Shown here: positions 1 to 7,673 of the stretch, one piece after another | Layout of the letters: the number at the start of each line of letters is the position of its first letter | Numbering within the stretch: position 1 is the first letter of the stretch | NCBI GenBank assembly: GCA_946479985.1 | Contig: CAMLIF010000043.1 | Location: 1-27,808, forward strand | Direction: 5' to 3' | From: an uncultured Flavobacteriales bacterium | Lineage (GTDB): Bacteria > Bacteroidota > Bacteroidia > Flavobacteriales > Crocinitomicaceae | Length of the DNA: 27,808 bases | The notes under the pieces: model-generated | The model's database searches: none | What the model was told of the DNA's origin: nothing | Seen by the model: the letters and a program-made list of their open reading frames with translations, nothing else | Position numbers and translations under genes: made by a program

Positions 1-16
1 GACGCTCTTCCGATCT
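1..16 (+). other. Illumina adapter remnant at contig end
   Basis: The first 16 bases, GACGCTCTTCCGATCT, are identical to the 3' end of the standard Illumina read-1 adapter. This is not genomic sequence. It marks the contig end, so bases 17 to about 100 come from the last reads and anything upstream of the first gene is missing. Confidence 0.97.
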
Positions 17-121
17 AAGAAAAAAGAAGCAATAATTCACTTGTTTTCACTGAATTTCTGATAATTAGTTCACTCATTCAACTAAAGAAAATTTACAAAA
101 GTCTGTACTTATTGTAAAAAA

Positions 122-153
122 TGAGCATATTTGTTTAGACTCCAAAATGCTCA
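122..153 (+). promoter_or_regulatory. Hairpin just upstream of the PUR-domain gene
   Basis: TGAGCAT at 122-128 is the exact complement of ATGCTCA at 147-153. After a bulged A, TTTG (130-133) pairs with CAAA (143-146), leaving a 9-nt loop. The structure ends 6 bases before the ATG at 160. It overlaps CATATTTG (126-133), a one-mismatch copy of the Bacteroidota -7 element. It could therefore be an RNA hairpin in a leader, a DNA operator over the promoter, or chance. No better promoter is visible upstream, where the contig ends. Confidence 0.4.
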
Positions 154-159
154 CACCTT

Positions 160-459
160 ATGCCTACAGGAAACAATAACTCGCAAGAGATTTATAGTCA
201 GTCCGTTAAAGCTGGAAGAAGAACTTATTTCTTTGATGTAAAAAAAACACTCAATAATGATTTCTTTGTGACTTTTACCGAAAGCAAGAAGCATACGAAA
301 GACGGAAAGGAAGAATTTGTAAAGCACAAAATCTTTGTTTATAAAGAAGATTTCGAGAAGGTTTTAGAGGGTTTTGTAAAGGCAATTGATTTTGCGAAAT
401 CGAAAATTCAGGAATCATCCGATACAGGTTCATCTGAAGTGAATTTTGAGGACTTATAA
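160..459 (+). CDS. PUR family DNA/RNA-binding protein (DUF3276)
   Basis: A 99-residue protein of the DUF3276/PUR-domain family, small nucleic-acid-binding proteins common in Bacteroidota and spirochaetes. The core runs from about residue 10 to 80: a KAGRRTYFFDVK segment, an FFVTFTESK strand, a KHKIFVYKEDFEKVLEGF segment and a closing helix. This is the strand-strand-strand-helix pattern of a PUR repeat, with aromatic and basic residues that stack on nucleic acid. The tail is acidic and probably disordered. The spirochaete relative BpuR binds RNA and DNA and affects expression, so a similar role is possible here. The gene stands alone, about 100 bases before parA. A hairpin lies immediately upstream of the start and could be a regulatory target. 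Confidence 0.88.
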   Translation: MPTGNNNSQEIYSQSVKAGRRTYFFDVKKTLNNDFFVTFTESKKHTKDGKEEFVKHKIFVYKEDFEKVLEGFVKAIDFAKSKIQESSDTGSSEVNFEDL

Positions 460-515
460 TTCTAACCGAATTGCTAAACACAAATCGTTAATAACTCATC
501 TGATTAACCTCCAAT

Positions 516-546
516 TTATCGGTGATTATCCTTATCTTTATCCACA
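516..546 (+). promoter_or_regulatory. TTATC cluster with perfect DnaA-box match upstream of parA
   Basis: Four TTATC pentamers start at 516, 526, 532 and 538. The last belongs to TTATCCACA (538-546), an exact match to the classical DnaA box, 15 bases before the parA ATG. TATCTTTA (533-540) in the same cluster is one mismatch from the TAnnTTTG -7 element and is the likely parA promoter. DnaA binding here would therefore cover the promoter. A single perfect 9-mer can occur by chance. Confidence 0.4.
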
Positions 547-561
547 TTTTTCTTGCAACAC

Positions 562-1374
562 ATGGGTAAAATAATAGCGATTGCTAATCAAAAAGGAGGC
601 GTAGGGAAAACCACTACGGCCATAAGTTTAGGTGGTTGTTTTGGCGTATTGGAATACAAAACATTATTAGTGGATGCTGATCCGCAGGCCAATGCAACAT
701 CAGGAGTTGGATTAGATCCCAAAAACAGCAGAAACATATACGATTGTCTGGTAAACGATGTAGATCCGAGAGAATTGATCATTGCTACCAATAATCCGAA
801 TCTGGACATCATTCCTTCTCATATTGATTTGGTTGGAGCTGAGATTGAAATGATCAATCTTCCGAATCGCGAATACATGCTGCGTACTGCATTGGAAAAA
901 ATCAAAGACGATTATGATTTTATCATTATCGATTGTTCGCCCTCACTGGGATTGATTACTGTAAACGCGCTTACAGCAGCAGATTCAGTTCTGGTTCCGG
1001 TTCAATGCGAATTCTTTGCATTGGAAGGACTTGGAAAATTATTGAATACAATTAAAATAGTTCAGGGTCGTTTAAACAACGATTTGGAAATAGAAGGCAT
1101 TTTATTGACTATGTACGATACACGTACGCGCCTTGCAAACCAGGTTGTAGATGAAGTGAAAACACATTTCCAGGAACTGGTTTTCGATACGGTTATTCAC
1201 AGAACAGTGAAACTGTCTGAAGCACCAAGCCACGGAGAAACGATCATTTTACATGATGCTGCAAGCAAAGGAGCAATCAATTACCTCAATTTGACGCGCG
1301 AAATTCTACAACGCAACGACAGAACTAAAATAGGAAACAACGAAAAACAATTTCAGGTAGGAAATGACGACTAA
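562..1374 (+). CDS. parA: Chromosome-partitioning ATPase ParA/Soj
   Basis: A 270-residue ParA/Soj ATPase. ATP-dependent dimers bind the nucleoid non-specifically, and ParB stimulates ATP hydrolysis, moving replicated origins apart. The deviant Walker A motif KGGVGKTT lies at residues 11-18, the switch region VDADPQANAT at about 40-50, and the Walker B-like FIIIDCSPSLG near residue 120. I start at the ATG at 562 rather than an in-frame TTG nine bases earlier, because MGKIIAIANQKGG is the family's normal N-terminus. The end overlaps parB by 11 bases, so the two are probably translationally coupled. No parS palindrome is visible nearby. A DnaA-box-like cluster sits in the promoter region. Confidence 0.97.
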   Translation: MGKIIAIANQKGGVGKTTTAISLGGCFGVLEYKTLLVDADPQANATSGVGLDPKNSRNIYDCLVNDVDPRELIIATNNPNLDIIPSHIDLVGAEIEMINLPNREYMLRTALEKIKDDYDFIIIDCSPSLGLITVNALTAADSVLVPVQCEFFALEGLGKLLNTIKIVQGRLNNDLEIEGILLTMYDTRTRLANQVVDEVKTHFQELVFDTVIHRTVKLSEAPSHGETIILHDAASKGAINYLNLTREILQRNDRTKIGNNEKQFQVGNDD

Positions 1375-2275
1375 TTCAAAGAAAAAACCGGCATTAGGTA
1401 AAGGATTAAGTGCTTTACTCGATAATGCAGCTACAGATATAACAACCAGTTCAACATCTACTGGAATGGGTGGTGTTTCTTTGATTCCTATTGAATCTAT
1501 TGAAGCAAACCCTTTTAATCCGAGAACACATTTTGATACGCTGCTTCTGAAAGAATTAAGCGAATCAATTGCTATTCACGGAATTATTCAGCCGTTAACC
1601 GTTCGTAAACTCGGAAGAGACAAATACCAGTTAATTTCCGGTGAACGTCGCTTCAGAGCATCACAATTAGCAGGCTTAAAAGAAGTTCCGGCGTACGTAC
1701 GTGTTGCGAATGACCAGAGCATGCTTGAAATGGCGCTGGTAGAGAACATTCAGCGTGAAGACCTGAATTCTATTGAAGTTGCTCTTTCGTATCAATTGCT
1801 GATTGATGAAATTGGTTTAACACAAGATCAGCTGGCCCAAAAAATATCTAAAAGCCGTTCAAGTATTACAAATCACTTGCGTCTGTTGAAACTTCCTGCT
1901 GAAATTCAATTGGGAGTGAGAGACGGTTTGATTTCCATGGGACATGCACGAGCATTGGTTTCTGCAGGCGAAGAAGACAAACAATTGGAAATTTACCGCC
2001 GGGTTGTTGACGAACAGCTTTCTGTTCGGGAAGTTGAAGAAATGATCAAATCAGGAACAAGAACTGCTGCCAGCACTCCTGCCCAATCCGTTAATACCGG
2101 AAATTCACAAGAATTGGCTTTAACGGCAACCCAGGATGTATTCAGACTCCATTTAAGCGATAGAATTTCAAGTAAAGTGAATATCAAAAAGAATGTTGAA
2201 GGAAATGGTAAAATTGTTATCACCTTCTCTTCCGAAGTAGATTTGAACCGTATTATTGAAATACTGAATAAATAA
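1364..2275 (+). CDS. parB: Chromosome-partitioning protein ParB
   Basis: A 303-residue ParB/Spo0J. It is a CTPase clamp that loads at parS, spreads on DNA and stimulates ParA. The N-terminal LGKGLSALL (11-19) is the segment that contacts ParA. The CTP-binding part includes GERRFRAS (93-100) and ENIQRED (127-133). The helix-turn-helix lies at about 152-176 (LTQDQLAQKISKSRSSITNHL). The last 60 or so residues after a Ser/Thr-rich linker form the dimerisation domain. Its start lies inside parA, and DUF5683 follows after 2 bases, giving a parA-parB-DUF5683 unit. The parS sites must lie outside this window. Confidence 0.97.
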   Translation: MTTNSKKKPALGKGLSALLDNAATDITTSSTSTGMGGVSLIPIESIEANPFNPRTHFDTLLLKELSESIAIHGIIQPLTVRKLGRDKYQLISGERRFRASQLAGLKEVPAYVRVANDQSMLEMALVENIQREDLNSIEVALSYQLLIDEIGLTQDQLAQKISKSRSSITNHLRLLKLPAEIQLGVRDGLISMGHARALVSAGEEDKQLEIYRRVVDEQLSVREVEEMIKSGTRTAASTPAQSVNTGNSQELALTATQDVFRLHLSDRISSKVNIKKNVEGNGKIVITFSSEVDLNRIIEILNK

Positions 2276-2277
2276 GC

Positions 2278-2823
2278 ATGCGTCTGATCCTGTTCGTAGC
2301 ATTCATGTTTGCTGGGCAAGTAATATCTGCCCAGGAAAAAATCGATACGATACAGCAAGACACTGTTCATTCGTTTAAGAGAGCCATGATTTATTCGGTT
2401 ATTCTGCCCGGAGCCGGCCAGGTTTACAATCACATTGCCATGCCAAAAGGCAAGAAAAAAGCTTATTGGAAAGTTCCATTAATCTACGCTGGGCTTGGCG
2501 CAACAGGTTATTTCGCTTACACAAACAACAGAACTAAAAACGATCTGAGAACGGAATACGAATTTCGCCAGAAGGGAAATACAATCAATCAATTCCCGGA
2601 ATACGACGATCAGGGCTTACTTTCATTATACTCCATTTACAGAACAAGAAGAGATCTTTGTCTGATAGGTTTCGGAGTAGTTTATTTGTTGCAGATCGTT
2701 GACGCCGGTGTAGAAGCACATTTTGTTAATTTCGATATTAAAGACGATTTAAGCCTTGCAATTGAACCAAGAATGTTGTCGTATAACAGCTTTGGAGTTG
2801 GTTTAACGCTTAATTTTCATTAA
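2278..2823 (+). CDS. DUF5683 membrane protein
   Basis: A 181-residue protein of the DUF5683 family, of unknown function and common in Bacteroidota. A signal peptide is visible (residues 1-18, ending ISA|Q). The domain starts with MIYSVILPGAGQVYN, the conserved PGxGQxYN turn. Two hydrophobic segments follow, around residues 62-80 (VPLIYAGLGATGYFAY) and 128-142 (LIGFGVVYLLQIVDAGVEA). The C-terminal part has alternating strands like an outer-membrane or periplasmic domain. It lies 2 bases behind parB and probably shares the parAB transcript, an arrangement often seen in this phylum. A link to chromosome partitioning is only guilt by association. Confidence 0.85.
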   Translation: MRLILFVAFMFAGQVISAQEKIDTIQQDTVHSFKRAMIYSVILPGAGQVYNHIAMPKGKKKAYWKVPLIYAGLGATGYFAYTNNRTKNDLRTEYEFRQKGNTINQFPEYDDQGLLSLYSIYRTRRDLCLIGFGVVYLLQIVDAGVEAHFVNFDIKDDLSLAIEPRMLSYNSFGVGLTLNFH

Positions 2824-2849
2824 AAAGCTAGTCAGGGAAATCAAAATAC

Positions 2850-2857
2850 TATTTTTG
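2850..2857 (+). promoter_or_regulatory. -7 promoter element of dapB
   Basis: TATTTTTG is a perfect TAnnTTTG Bacteroidota -7 element. It lies only 4 bases before the dapB ATG, so transcription should start at or within a few bases of the start codon (leaderless mRNA). No clear -33 TTTG is visible. Confidence 0.65.
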
Positions 2858-2861
2858 TCGC

Positions 2862-3584
2862 ATGAGAATTGGATTGATCGGGTATGGAAAGATGGGAAAG
2901 GTAATTGAACGAATTGCCTTAGAACGTGGTCATACCATTGCTTTTAAAGCCAACAGCCAAAACCCGTTTTCATCCATTAAGCAATCAAATGCTGATGTTG
3001 CCATTGAATTTACAAATCCCGGACTGGCAGTTTCACACATGAACCACGCGCTGGATCTGAATTTACCGATAGTAGTCGGGACAACAGCCTGGGGAGAACA
3101 GTTGCCGGCAATAACTGAAAAAGTCAATGCGAAAAACGGAAGCTTACTTTACGCTTCCAATTTCAGTATCGGAGTAAACATCTTTTTCAGGATAAATGAA
3201 CAATTGGCCAGATTGATGGCTCCGCACAAAGAATATAAAGCCGAAGTAGAAGAAATTCATCATGTTCATAAATTGGATTCTCCAAGCGGAACAGCAATTT
3301 CAATTGCACAAGGCATCATTAATAATCACACAGCATACAGCTCCTGGGTTTGCGACGAAAACCAGGGGATTACAGCCGGAGATCAGGAATTATTGATCAA
3401 AGCTTTCAGAGAGCCTGATGTTCCCGGAACTCATACAGTCAAATATAATTCGCCGATTGACAGTATTTCAATGACACATACAGCTCACAATCGTGACGGA
3501 TTTGCACTCGGTGCAGTAATTGCAGCAGAATTTTTAATCGACAAAAAAGGAATTTATAAAATGAGTGACGTTTTATCGCTCTAA
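2862..3584 (+). CDS. dapB: 4-hydroxy-tetrahydrodipicolinate reductase
   Basis: A 240-residue DapB. It reduces hydroxy-tetrahydrodipicolinate to tetrahydrodipicolinate with NAD(P)H in the diaminopimelate/lysine pathway. The nucleotide-binding loop GYGKMG is at residues 7-12 and VVGTTAW at 71-77. The active-site signature EIHHVHKLDSPSGTA spans 131-145, with the catalytic histidines at 133/134 and Lys137. It is somewhat shorter than the E. coli enzyme (about 270 residues), as is usual for this phylum. A perfect -7 element sits 4 bases upstream of the ATG. lepB follows after 12 bases and is probably co-transcribed. Confidence 0.96.
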   Translation: MRIGLIGYGKMGKVIERIALERGHTIAFKANSQNPFSSIKQSNADVAIEFTNPGLAVSHMNHALDLNLPIVVGTTAWGEQLPAITEKVNAKNGSLLYASNFSIGVNIFFRINEQLARLMAPHKEYKAEVEEIHHVHKLDSPSGTAISIAQGIINNHTAYSSWVCDENQGITAGDQELLIKAFREPDVPGTHTVKYNSPIDSISMTHTAHNRDGFALGAVIAAEFLIDKKGIYKMSDVLSL

Positions 3585-3596
3585 ATCGAACATATT

Positions 3597-5465
3597 ATGG
3601 AAACACAATCTATTTTCTTTTATTCATTCATATACTACTACATTTTCATTTTTTTGGTTCACCCCTATTTGGCGCAGTGGTCAAAATCATTTGAACGTGC
3701 AGGTTACGACAAAACGAAAGCATTGATTCCGTTTATGAATTACTACTACGTGTTTAAATTCGGGTGTAAAAAACCGTTTTGGTTTTTATTGCTGCTTTTC
3801 CCGGGAGTACATATTATCATGTGGTCGGTTGCGAATGTTTCATACATTCGCCGTTTTGGATTTTACTCTTTAGGAGAAACTGCTCAGGGAATATTCTTCC
3901 CGTACCTGATTCTTGCTAAAATTGCCAAAAACCAGAATATCCAGGCACAGGAACCTACGAACTGGGCTAATCCTACAGAAGTAGCAAAAAGAGCCCAGGG
4001 AGATCATTTGATCTTATTCCTCTCCTTACCGGTGGTTGGTCATGCAGTTGCATATTTATTCGGATTCAGAGGAGATAAGCTCGGAAAACGTTCCAAATTT
4101 AAAGAATGGGGAGATTCAATTGTCTTCGCGTTGGTTGCAGCAAGTATAATTCGCAGTTATGTGTTCGAACCGTTCCAGATTCCTACCGGCTCCATGGAAA
4201 AAACATTGTTGGTGGGCGATTTCTTATTTGTAAACAAGCTGGCTTACGGACCAAAAGTTCCGAATACGCCGTTTTCATTCCCGTTGGTTCACAATACAAT
4301 CCCTTTCCTCAATATTCGTTCTTATTCTACCATAGAAACTGTTCCTTATTTGCGTTTACCAGGATTTGGCCATGTAAACAGGAATGACGTAATGGTTTTC
4401 AACTATCCTTCCGGAGATACGGCAATTTTCGATCCGCGCGTCCCCGACGGATTAATGGGTCATGACTATCACGGAGTACTGATTGATGAGGCGAAATATT
4501 ATTGGGAAAAGGACTATCTCGAAAAGAATCGGGATAAAGGATTAAGCACTTATGAAGAATTATACCGTGTTGGTGGTGATGATTTCCTGAATAATATAGA
4601 ATACTGGAAAAGTGTTGCACGAAATGGTATGAAGAACGGGATAACTTATTGTCGTGATTTCAACGCTGCAACACCAGAAATAGAACCTGTTGAACACGGA
4701 GGTTTGATTTACAGACCTGTCGATAAAAGAGAGAACTATATCAAACGCTGCGTTGGGATTCCGGGAGACAAACTGGAGATCAAAGATGCAATCCTTTACG
4801 TTAACGGCAAAAAAGCGTGGAGAGCTCCTTACCAAAGTAACGGATTTAGATTTGGGGACTCAATCGTAATTTCACCTTTGCAATTCGCGAAGTTAGGTTA
4901 TTACGAATCAGAACAGGATTTTAATACCGATGGACGCGGAAATGTCACATTCATGTTCCTTACTAGTGGCATGTACCAAAAAATCAAAAAAGCGTACCCA
5001 AAAGTTAAGCTGATTAAATATAAGGAAGCACAATATTCTAAAGCTAAGGGCTACAAACCAACAGCTGCTCAGCGAATCCAGAATCTTGGTAACTTTCCTA
5101 AAGACCCGAATATCAATAATACCGTTTCTGACTACCAGGTTGGTGTACGTGTTCCTAAAAAAGGAACCACTGTTAAGTTAACGAAAGAAAATATTGCCTG
5201 GTACCGAAGAGTCATCACAGCTTATGAACGCCACAAATTAGTGGAAAAAGCAGATGGATTCTACATTGACGGCAAGAAAGCAACAACTTACAAGTTTGCT
5301 ATGAATTACTATTGGTTAATGGGAGACAGCAGAAACAACTCTGCAGATTCACGTGTCTGGGGATTTGTTCCGGAAGATCACGTTGTTGGAAAAGCTTCAG
5401 TTGTCTGGTACTCTTCCGGATCATTAGGAGTTCGTTGGGATCGTATTTTTAAGTTCATCCAGTAA
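3597..5465 (+). CDS. lepB: Signal peptidase I, enlarged form
   Basis: A 622-residue type I signal peptidase, which removes signal peptides from exported proteins at the inner membrane. It is about twice the length of the E. coli enzyme. The first 160 residues form an additional membrane domain with several hydrophobic segments (about 5-25, 60-80, 95-110, 137-157). The catalytic part begins at about 170 (FKEWGDSIVFALVAASIIR). The nucleophile is Ser199 in PTGSM and the general base Lys383 in NYIKRCVGIPGD. About 180 residues separate them, far more than in the classical enzyme. The closing motif is WLMGDSRNNSADSR near 580. It sits between dapB and wbqC, and its stop overlaps the wbqC start by one base. 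Confidence 0.95.
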   Translation: METQSIFFYSFIYYYIFIFLVHPYLAQWSKSFERAGYDKTKALIPFMNYYYVFKFGCKKPFWFLLLLFPGVHIIMWSVANVSYIRRFGFYSLGETAQGIFFPYLILAKIAKNQNIQAQEPTNWANPTEVAKRAQGDHLILFLSLPVVGHAVAYLFGFRGDKLGKRSKFKEWGDSIVFALVAASIIRSYVFEPFQIPTGSMEKTLLVGDFLFVNKLAYGPKVPNTPFSFPLVHNTIPFLNIRSYSTIETVPYLRLPGFGHVNRNDVMVFNYPSGDTAIFDPRVPDGLMGHDYHGVLIDEAKYYWEKDYLEKNRDKGLSTYEELYRVGGDDFLNNIEYWKSVARNGMKNGITYCRDFNAATPEIEPVEHGGLIYRPVDKRENYIKRCVGIPGDKLEIKDAILYVNGKKAWRAPYQSNGFRFGDSIVISPLQFAKLGYYESEQDFNTDGRGNVTFMFLTSGMYQKIKKAYPKVKLIKYKEAQYSKAKGYKPTAAQRIQNLGNFPKDPNINNTVSDYQVGVRVPKKGTTVKLTKENIAWYRRVITAYERHKLVEKADGFYIDGKKATTYKFAMNYYWLMGDSRNNSADSRVWGFVPEDHVVGKASVVWYSSGSLGVRWDRIFKFIQ

Positions 5466-6088
5466 TGAACAGAACATTCCCGATCTCGTATTGGGGAAGT
5501 ATTGCTTATTTATCGGAAATAGTGCAGCAAGAAACGGTTGTTTTGGAATGTTACGAGACATTTCCTAAACAAACACATCGTAACCGTTTTCAAATTGTTT
5601 CGGCCCAGGGATTATTATCATTAACTATTCCGGTTGAAAAACCTAACGGGTCAAAAACATTGACCAAAGATATTTTGATAGTTGATGACAAAGCCGTTCT
5701 GAAAAAAAACTGGAAAGCCGTAGTTTCAGCGTATGCCTCTTCTCCATTTTTTGATCATTATGAACGGGATCTGGAAAAGCTGTTTCTTCATCCAAATAGA
5801 AATTTAGTAATTCACTGTTCCGACATCCTCTCCTTTTTGCTGAAGTGCTGGAGTTTTGAAACTCCAATTACGTTTTCAGAATCCTTTGATTGGCGCGAAC
5901 AATCTTCGTTACTGTCCAAAGATTATTTGTCGGCATCTTTACTCCAAAATAGCCCCGGATACGACCAGGTTCTTTTTAATCCGAAACAAACATTCATCAA
6001 CAATGTTTCAAGCCTTGACTTGCTCTGTAATATCGGGCCAATGGGAAGAAGGGTGATTTTCAAGCCCTCACAACTTTCAACAGAATAG
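5465..6088 (+). CDS. WbqC family protein
   Basis: A 207-residue WbqC-family protein. Recognisable parts are the start (FPISYWGSIAYLSEIV), HRNRFQIVSAQGLLSLTIPVEKP, and the KKNWKAVVSAYASSPFFDHYERDLEKLF segment that is highly characteristic of the family. Some members lie in O-antigen clusters, but the reaction is not established. Most Bacteroidota carry one copy next to lepB, as here. The TAATG overlap with lepB suggests translational coupling. It is the last gene of the dapB-lepB-wbqC run. A hairpin terminator follows 110 bases downstream. Confidence 0.9.
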   Translation: MNRTFPISYWGSIAYLSEIVQQETVVLECYETFPKQTHRNRFQIVSAQGLLSLTIPVEKPNGSKTLTKDILIVDDKAVLKKNWKAVVSAYASSPFFDHYERDLEKLFLHPNRNLVIHCSDILSFLLKCWSFETPITFSESFDWREQSSLLSKDYLSASLLQNSPGYDQVLFNPKQTFINNVSSLDLLCNIGPMGRRVIFKPSQLSTE

Positions 6089-6158
6089 TGTCAACAACTA
6101 TTTAACGATTTTTTAAAAAAAAACTTTCAATTATTCTTTTCATATAGAAAATTGATTG

Positions 6159-6166
6159 TATATTTG
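6159..6166 (+). promoter_or_regulatory. Orphan -7 promoter element upstream of the hairpin
   Basis: TATATTTG is a perfect TAnnTTTG element, with a TTTT tract 18 bases upstream (6137-6140) that could act as a -33 box. No protein gene follows on the plus strand before the terminator at 6199-6242, so the predicted transcript is only about 70 nt. Confidence 0.5.
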
Positions 6167-6171
6167 TTCTG

Positions 6172-6242
6172 ATTTAGGTGGTTAGGTTAGGTTGATTAGT
6201 GAAAGGAGTTAGGACGCCCGTCTTGGCTCCTTTCACGCTTTT
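6172..6242 (+). ncRNA. Candidate short RNA ending in a long hairpin
   Basis: A perfect -7 element (6159-6166) predicts a transcription start near 6172, and a strong terminator ends at about 6242. Between them is a G/T-rich segment with three TTAGGT copies (6173, 6182, 6187) and no start codon. A short independent RNA would explain both signals. The simpler alternative is that the hairpin just terminates wbqC and the promoter match is chance. I do not recognise a known RNA family. Confidence 0.3.
6199..6242 (+). terminator. Intrinsic terminator, 17-18 bp stem
   Basis: GTGAAAGGAG (6199-6208) pairs perfectly with CTCCTTTCAC (6227-6236). The stem continues inward through TTAGGACG/CGTCTTGG using three G-U pairs and closes on a minimal loop at 6216-6219. 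TTTT follows at 6239-6242. It points along the plus strand and terminates the lepB-wbqC transcript or the short RNA. On the minus strand there is no T-tract. Confidence 0.8.
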
Positions 6243-6256
6243 ATAAAGTTCCGTAA

Positions 6257-7597
6257 TTAACCACCCTGATTCGTGTTAGCCACAGGATAGTAAATCGGCA
6301 GCTTCTCATTATACAGGAATTTCTTCTGAATCGATTCAAATGGTCGATAGATATAATAAACTAGGTTATCACGTATAATTATGTTTTCTGCATAACGGAA
6401 ATAAAGCGGAATCATTTCTCCCAATTTCCCTGTCGCACAATCAAATCGTTGCAAAGTAATTTTACCCGCCAGTTCATACACAATGTAAATTTGCCCGGTA
6501 AGCTGATCCTGGATGAGTTGTTTCTTCCACCCGTTCTCTTTTGCTTTGATATGATAGTAAATAGGCAGAGAATCGATTAAATCGCCGCTACTGTTAAAAC
6601 GGTACATCCAGTTTTTATAATGATCAAAGAGAAAGATCGAATCGTTTCTTCTGAATAACGGAGCGTACAATTCTTTGTAGTAGATACTTTGAGTGAAATA
6701 ACTTGCTCCAACCCACACTTCAGCATCGATTCCTGTTTCAAATTCCTTTTCTTTCGCCCAGATCTTTGTTCGTACGTCTACCCATTTATATTCTGCGCGA
6801 TACAGCTCCATCATAAAATCATCTTCGATGTTTGCTATTTTTCTATAAGTAGAATCAACGAAATTATAGGTGAAATAATCGAAAGCAGGATAAATCTCGC
6901 TATAGTTGGAAAAGAAATAACGCGAAACATTTGTATCAACGATTGGCGCAATATAAGTCATGAAATAAGCCCGATCTATCGGATTCAATTGTGGCTCTCC
7001 GTTTATCATGGCAACTCCCGAAACTGTTTTTTCAGAAACCACATGCGGATTTCCTCTATAATCCCGGATCAATTCCAAAGGTTTTTCCTTTGTCGGGATT
7101 TCTCGCACAACCTTGCTATCGTTGTACAAAAGCAATTCAGTCCCTTTTCTTGTCGATTTCGGATAAGCCAGAATAACCATTCTTCCATCAGGCAGAAACT
7201 CAAAATCTTCTACCGACAAACGGTCAGATTGAAAAACTGTATCCGGAACCCCGGAAGGATTAATGATAACCTGCTCCAACGCCTTTACCCAAAAAAGTTT
7301 CAACCGGATAGTAAGTGTATCGGTATTCTTATAAATGTTTCTTAACGGTTCATTTGAAACTAAATATGCCACGTGATCAAAACGGAAAGAAACGGAATCT
7401 GTTGAGCTTACAGTAAGATGTGCTACACCGGAACTATTCGTAAAAACAGGTTTTGATTGCTCTTTGCCGACAACAGCAATAATCTCAAGCTGAGAAATCG
7501 GAATTTTCGACGATTGATCAGCCGCTTCAAAACGAATAACTGTTTGAGCTTGTGATTTTATTACCGCAAAAAGAGCAAGAAGAAGTAACCAACGCAT
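6257..7597 (-). CDS. Secreted protein of unknown function
   Basis: A 446-residue protein I do not recognise. It begins with a clear signal peptide (MRWLLLLALFAVIKSQAQ, cleavage after about residue 18). Residues 19-105 alternate strands in a way that resembles a carboxypeptidase-regulatory-like beta-sandwich (SKIPISQLEII..., TNSSGVAHLTV). The rest contains repeated short aromatic strands such as FEFLPDGRMVILAY, DSIFLFDHYKNWMYRFNSSGDLIDSLPI and GQIYIVYELAGKITLQRFD. These suggest a beta-propeller, probably in the periplasm or on the cell surface. The gene lies downstream of ilvE on the same strand, but a terminator separates them. No -7 element is obvious upstream of it. Confidence 0.8.
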   Translation of the reverse strand: MRWLLLLALFAVIKSQAQTVIRFEAADQSSKIPISQLEIIAVVGKEQSKPVFTNSSGVAHLTVSSTDSVSFRFDHVAYLVSNEPLRNIYKNTDTLTIRLKLFWVKALEQVIINPSGVPDTVFQSDRLSVEDFEFLPDGRMVILAYPKSTRKGTELLLYNDSKVVREIPTKEKPLELIRDYRGNPHVVSEKTVSGVAMINGEPQLNPIDRAYFMTYIAPIVDTNVSRYFFSNYSEIYPAFDYFTYNFVDSTYRKIANIEDDFMMELYRAEYKWVDVRTKIWAKEKEFETGIDAEVWVGASYFTQSIYYKELYAPLFRRNDSIFLFDHYKNWMYRFNSSGDLIDSLPIYYHIKAKENGWKKQLIQDQLTGQIYIVYELAGKITLQRFDCATGKLGEMIPLYFRYAENIIIRDNLVYYIYRPFESIQKKFLYNEKLPIYYPVANTNQGG

Positions 7598-7640
7598 ATC
7601 TCTGATTTCTAGTTTAGATTCAATTGATTGTTTTTTCCAT

Positions 7641-7670
7641 AAAAAAAGGCCCGATTAAAATCGGACCTTT
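7641..7670 (-). terminator. Intrinsic terminator of ilvE
   Basis: Read on the minus strand, AAAGG-TCCGAT and ATCGGG-CCTTT form a stem with one A/C mismatch and a four-base loop, followed by a run of seven T (7647-7641). It begins 4 bases after the ilvE stop codon. Confidence 0.85.
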
Positions 7671-7673
7671 CTG

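Noticed and set aside
553..561. TTG start for parA and comparable TTG/GTG starts upstream of the rlmI-like gene, araC, the GldM-like gene, trmH and THX
   Set aside because: In each case an ATG downstream gives the family's normal N-terminus. In several, the alternative start codon lies in or before the -7 element.
6689..7345. 218-residue plus-strand ORF opposite the secreted protein gene
   Set aside because: It is antisense to a gene with a signal peptide and sensible composition. The ORF itself is rich in Cys, Ile and Phe, as expected of a reverse-strand shadow.
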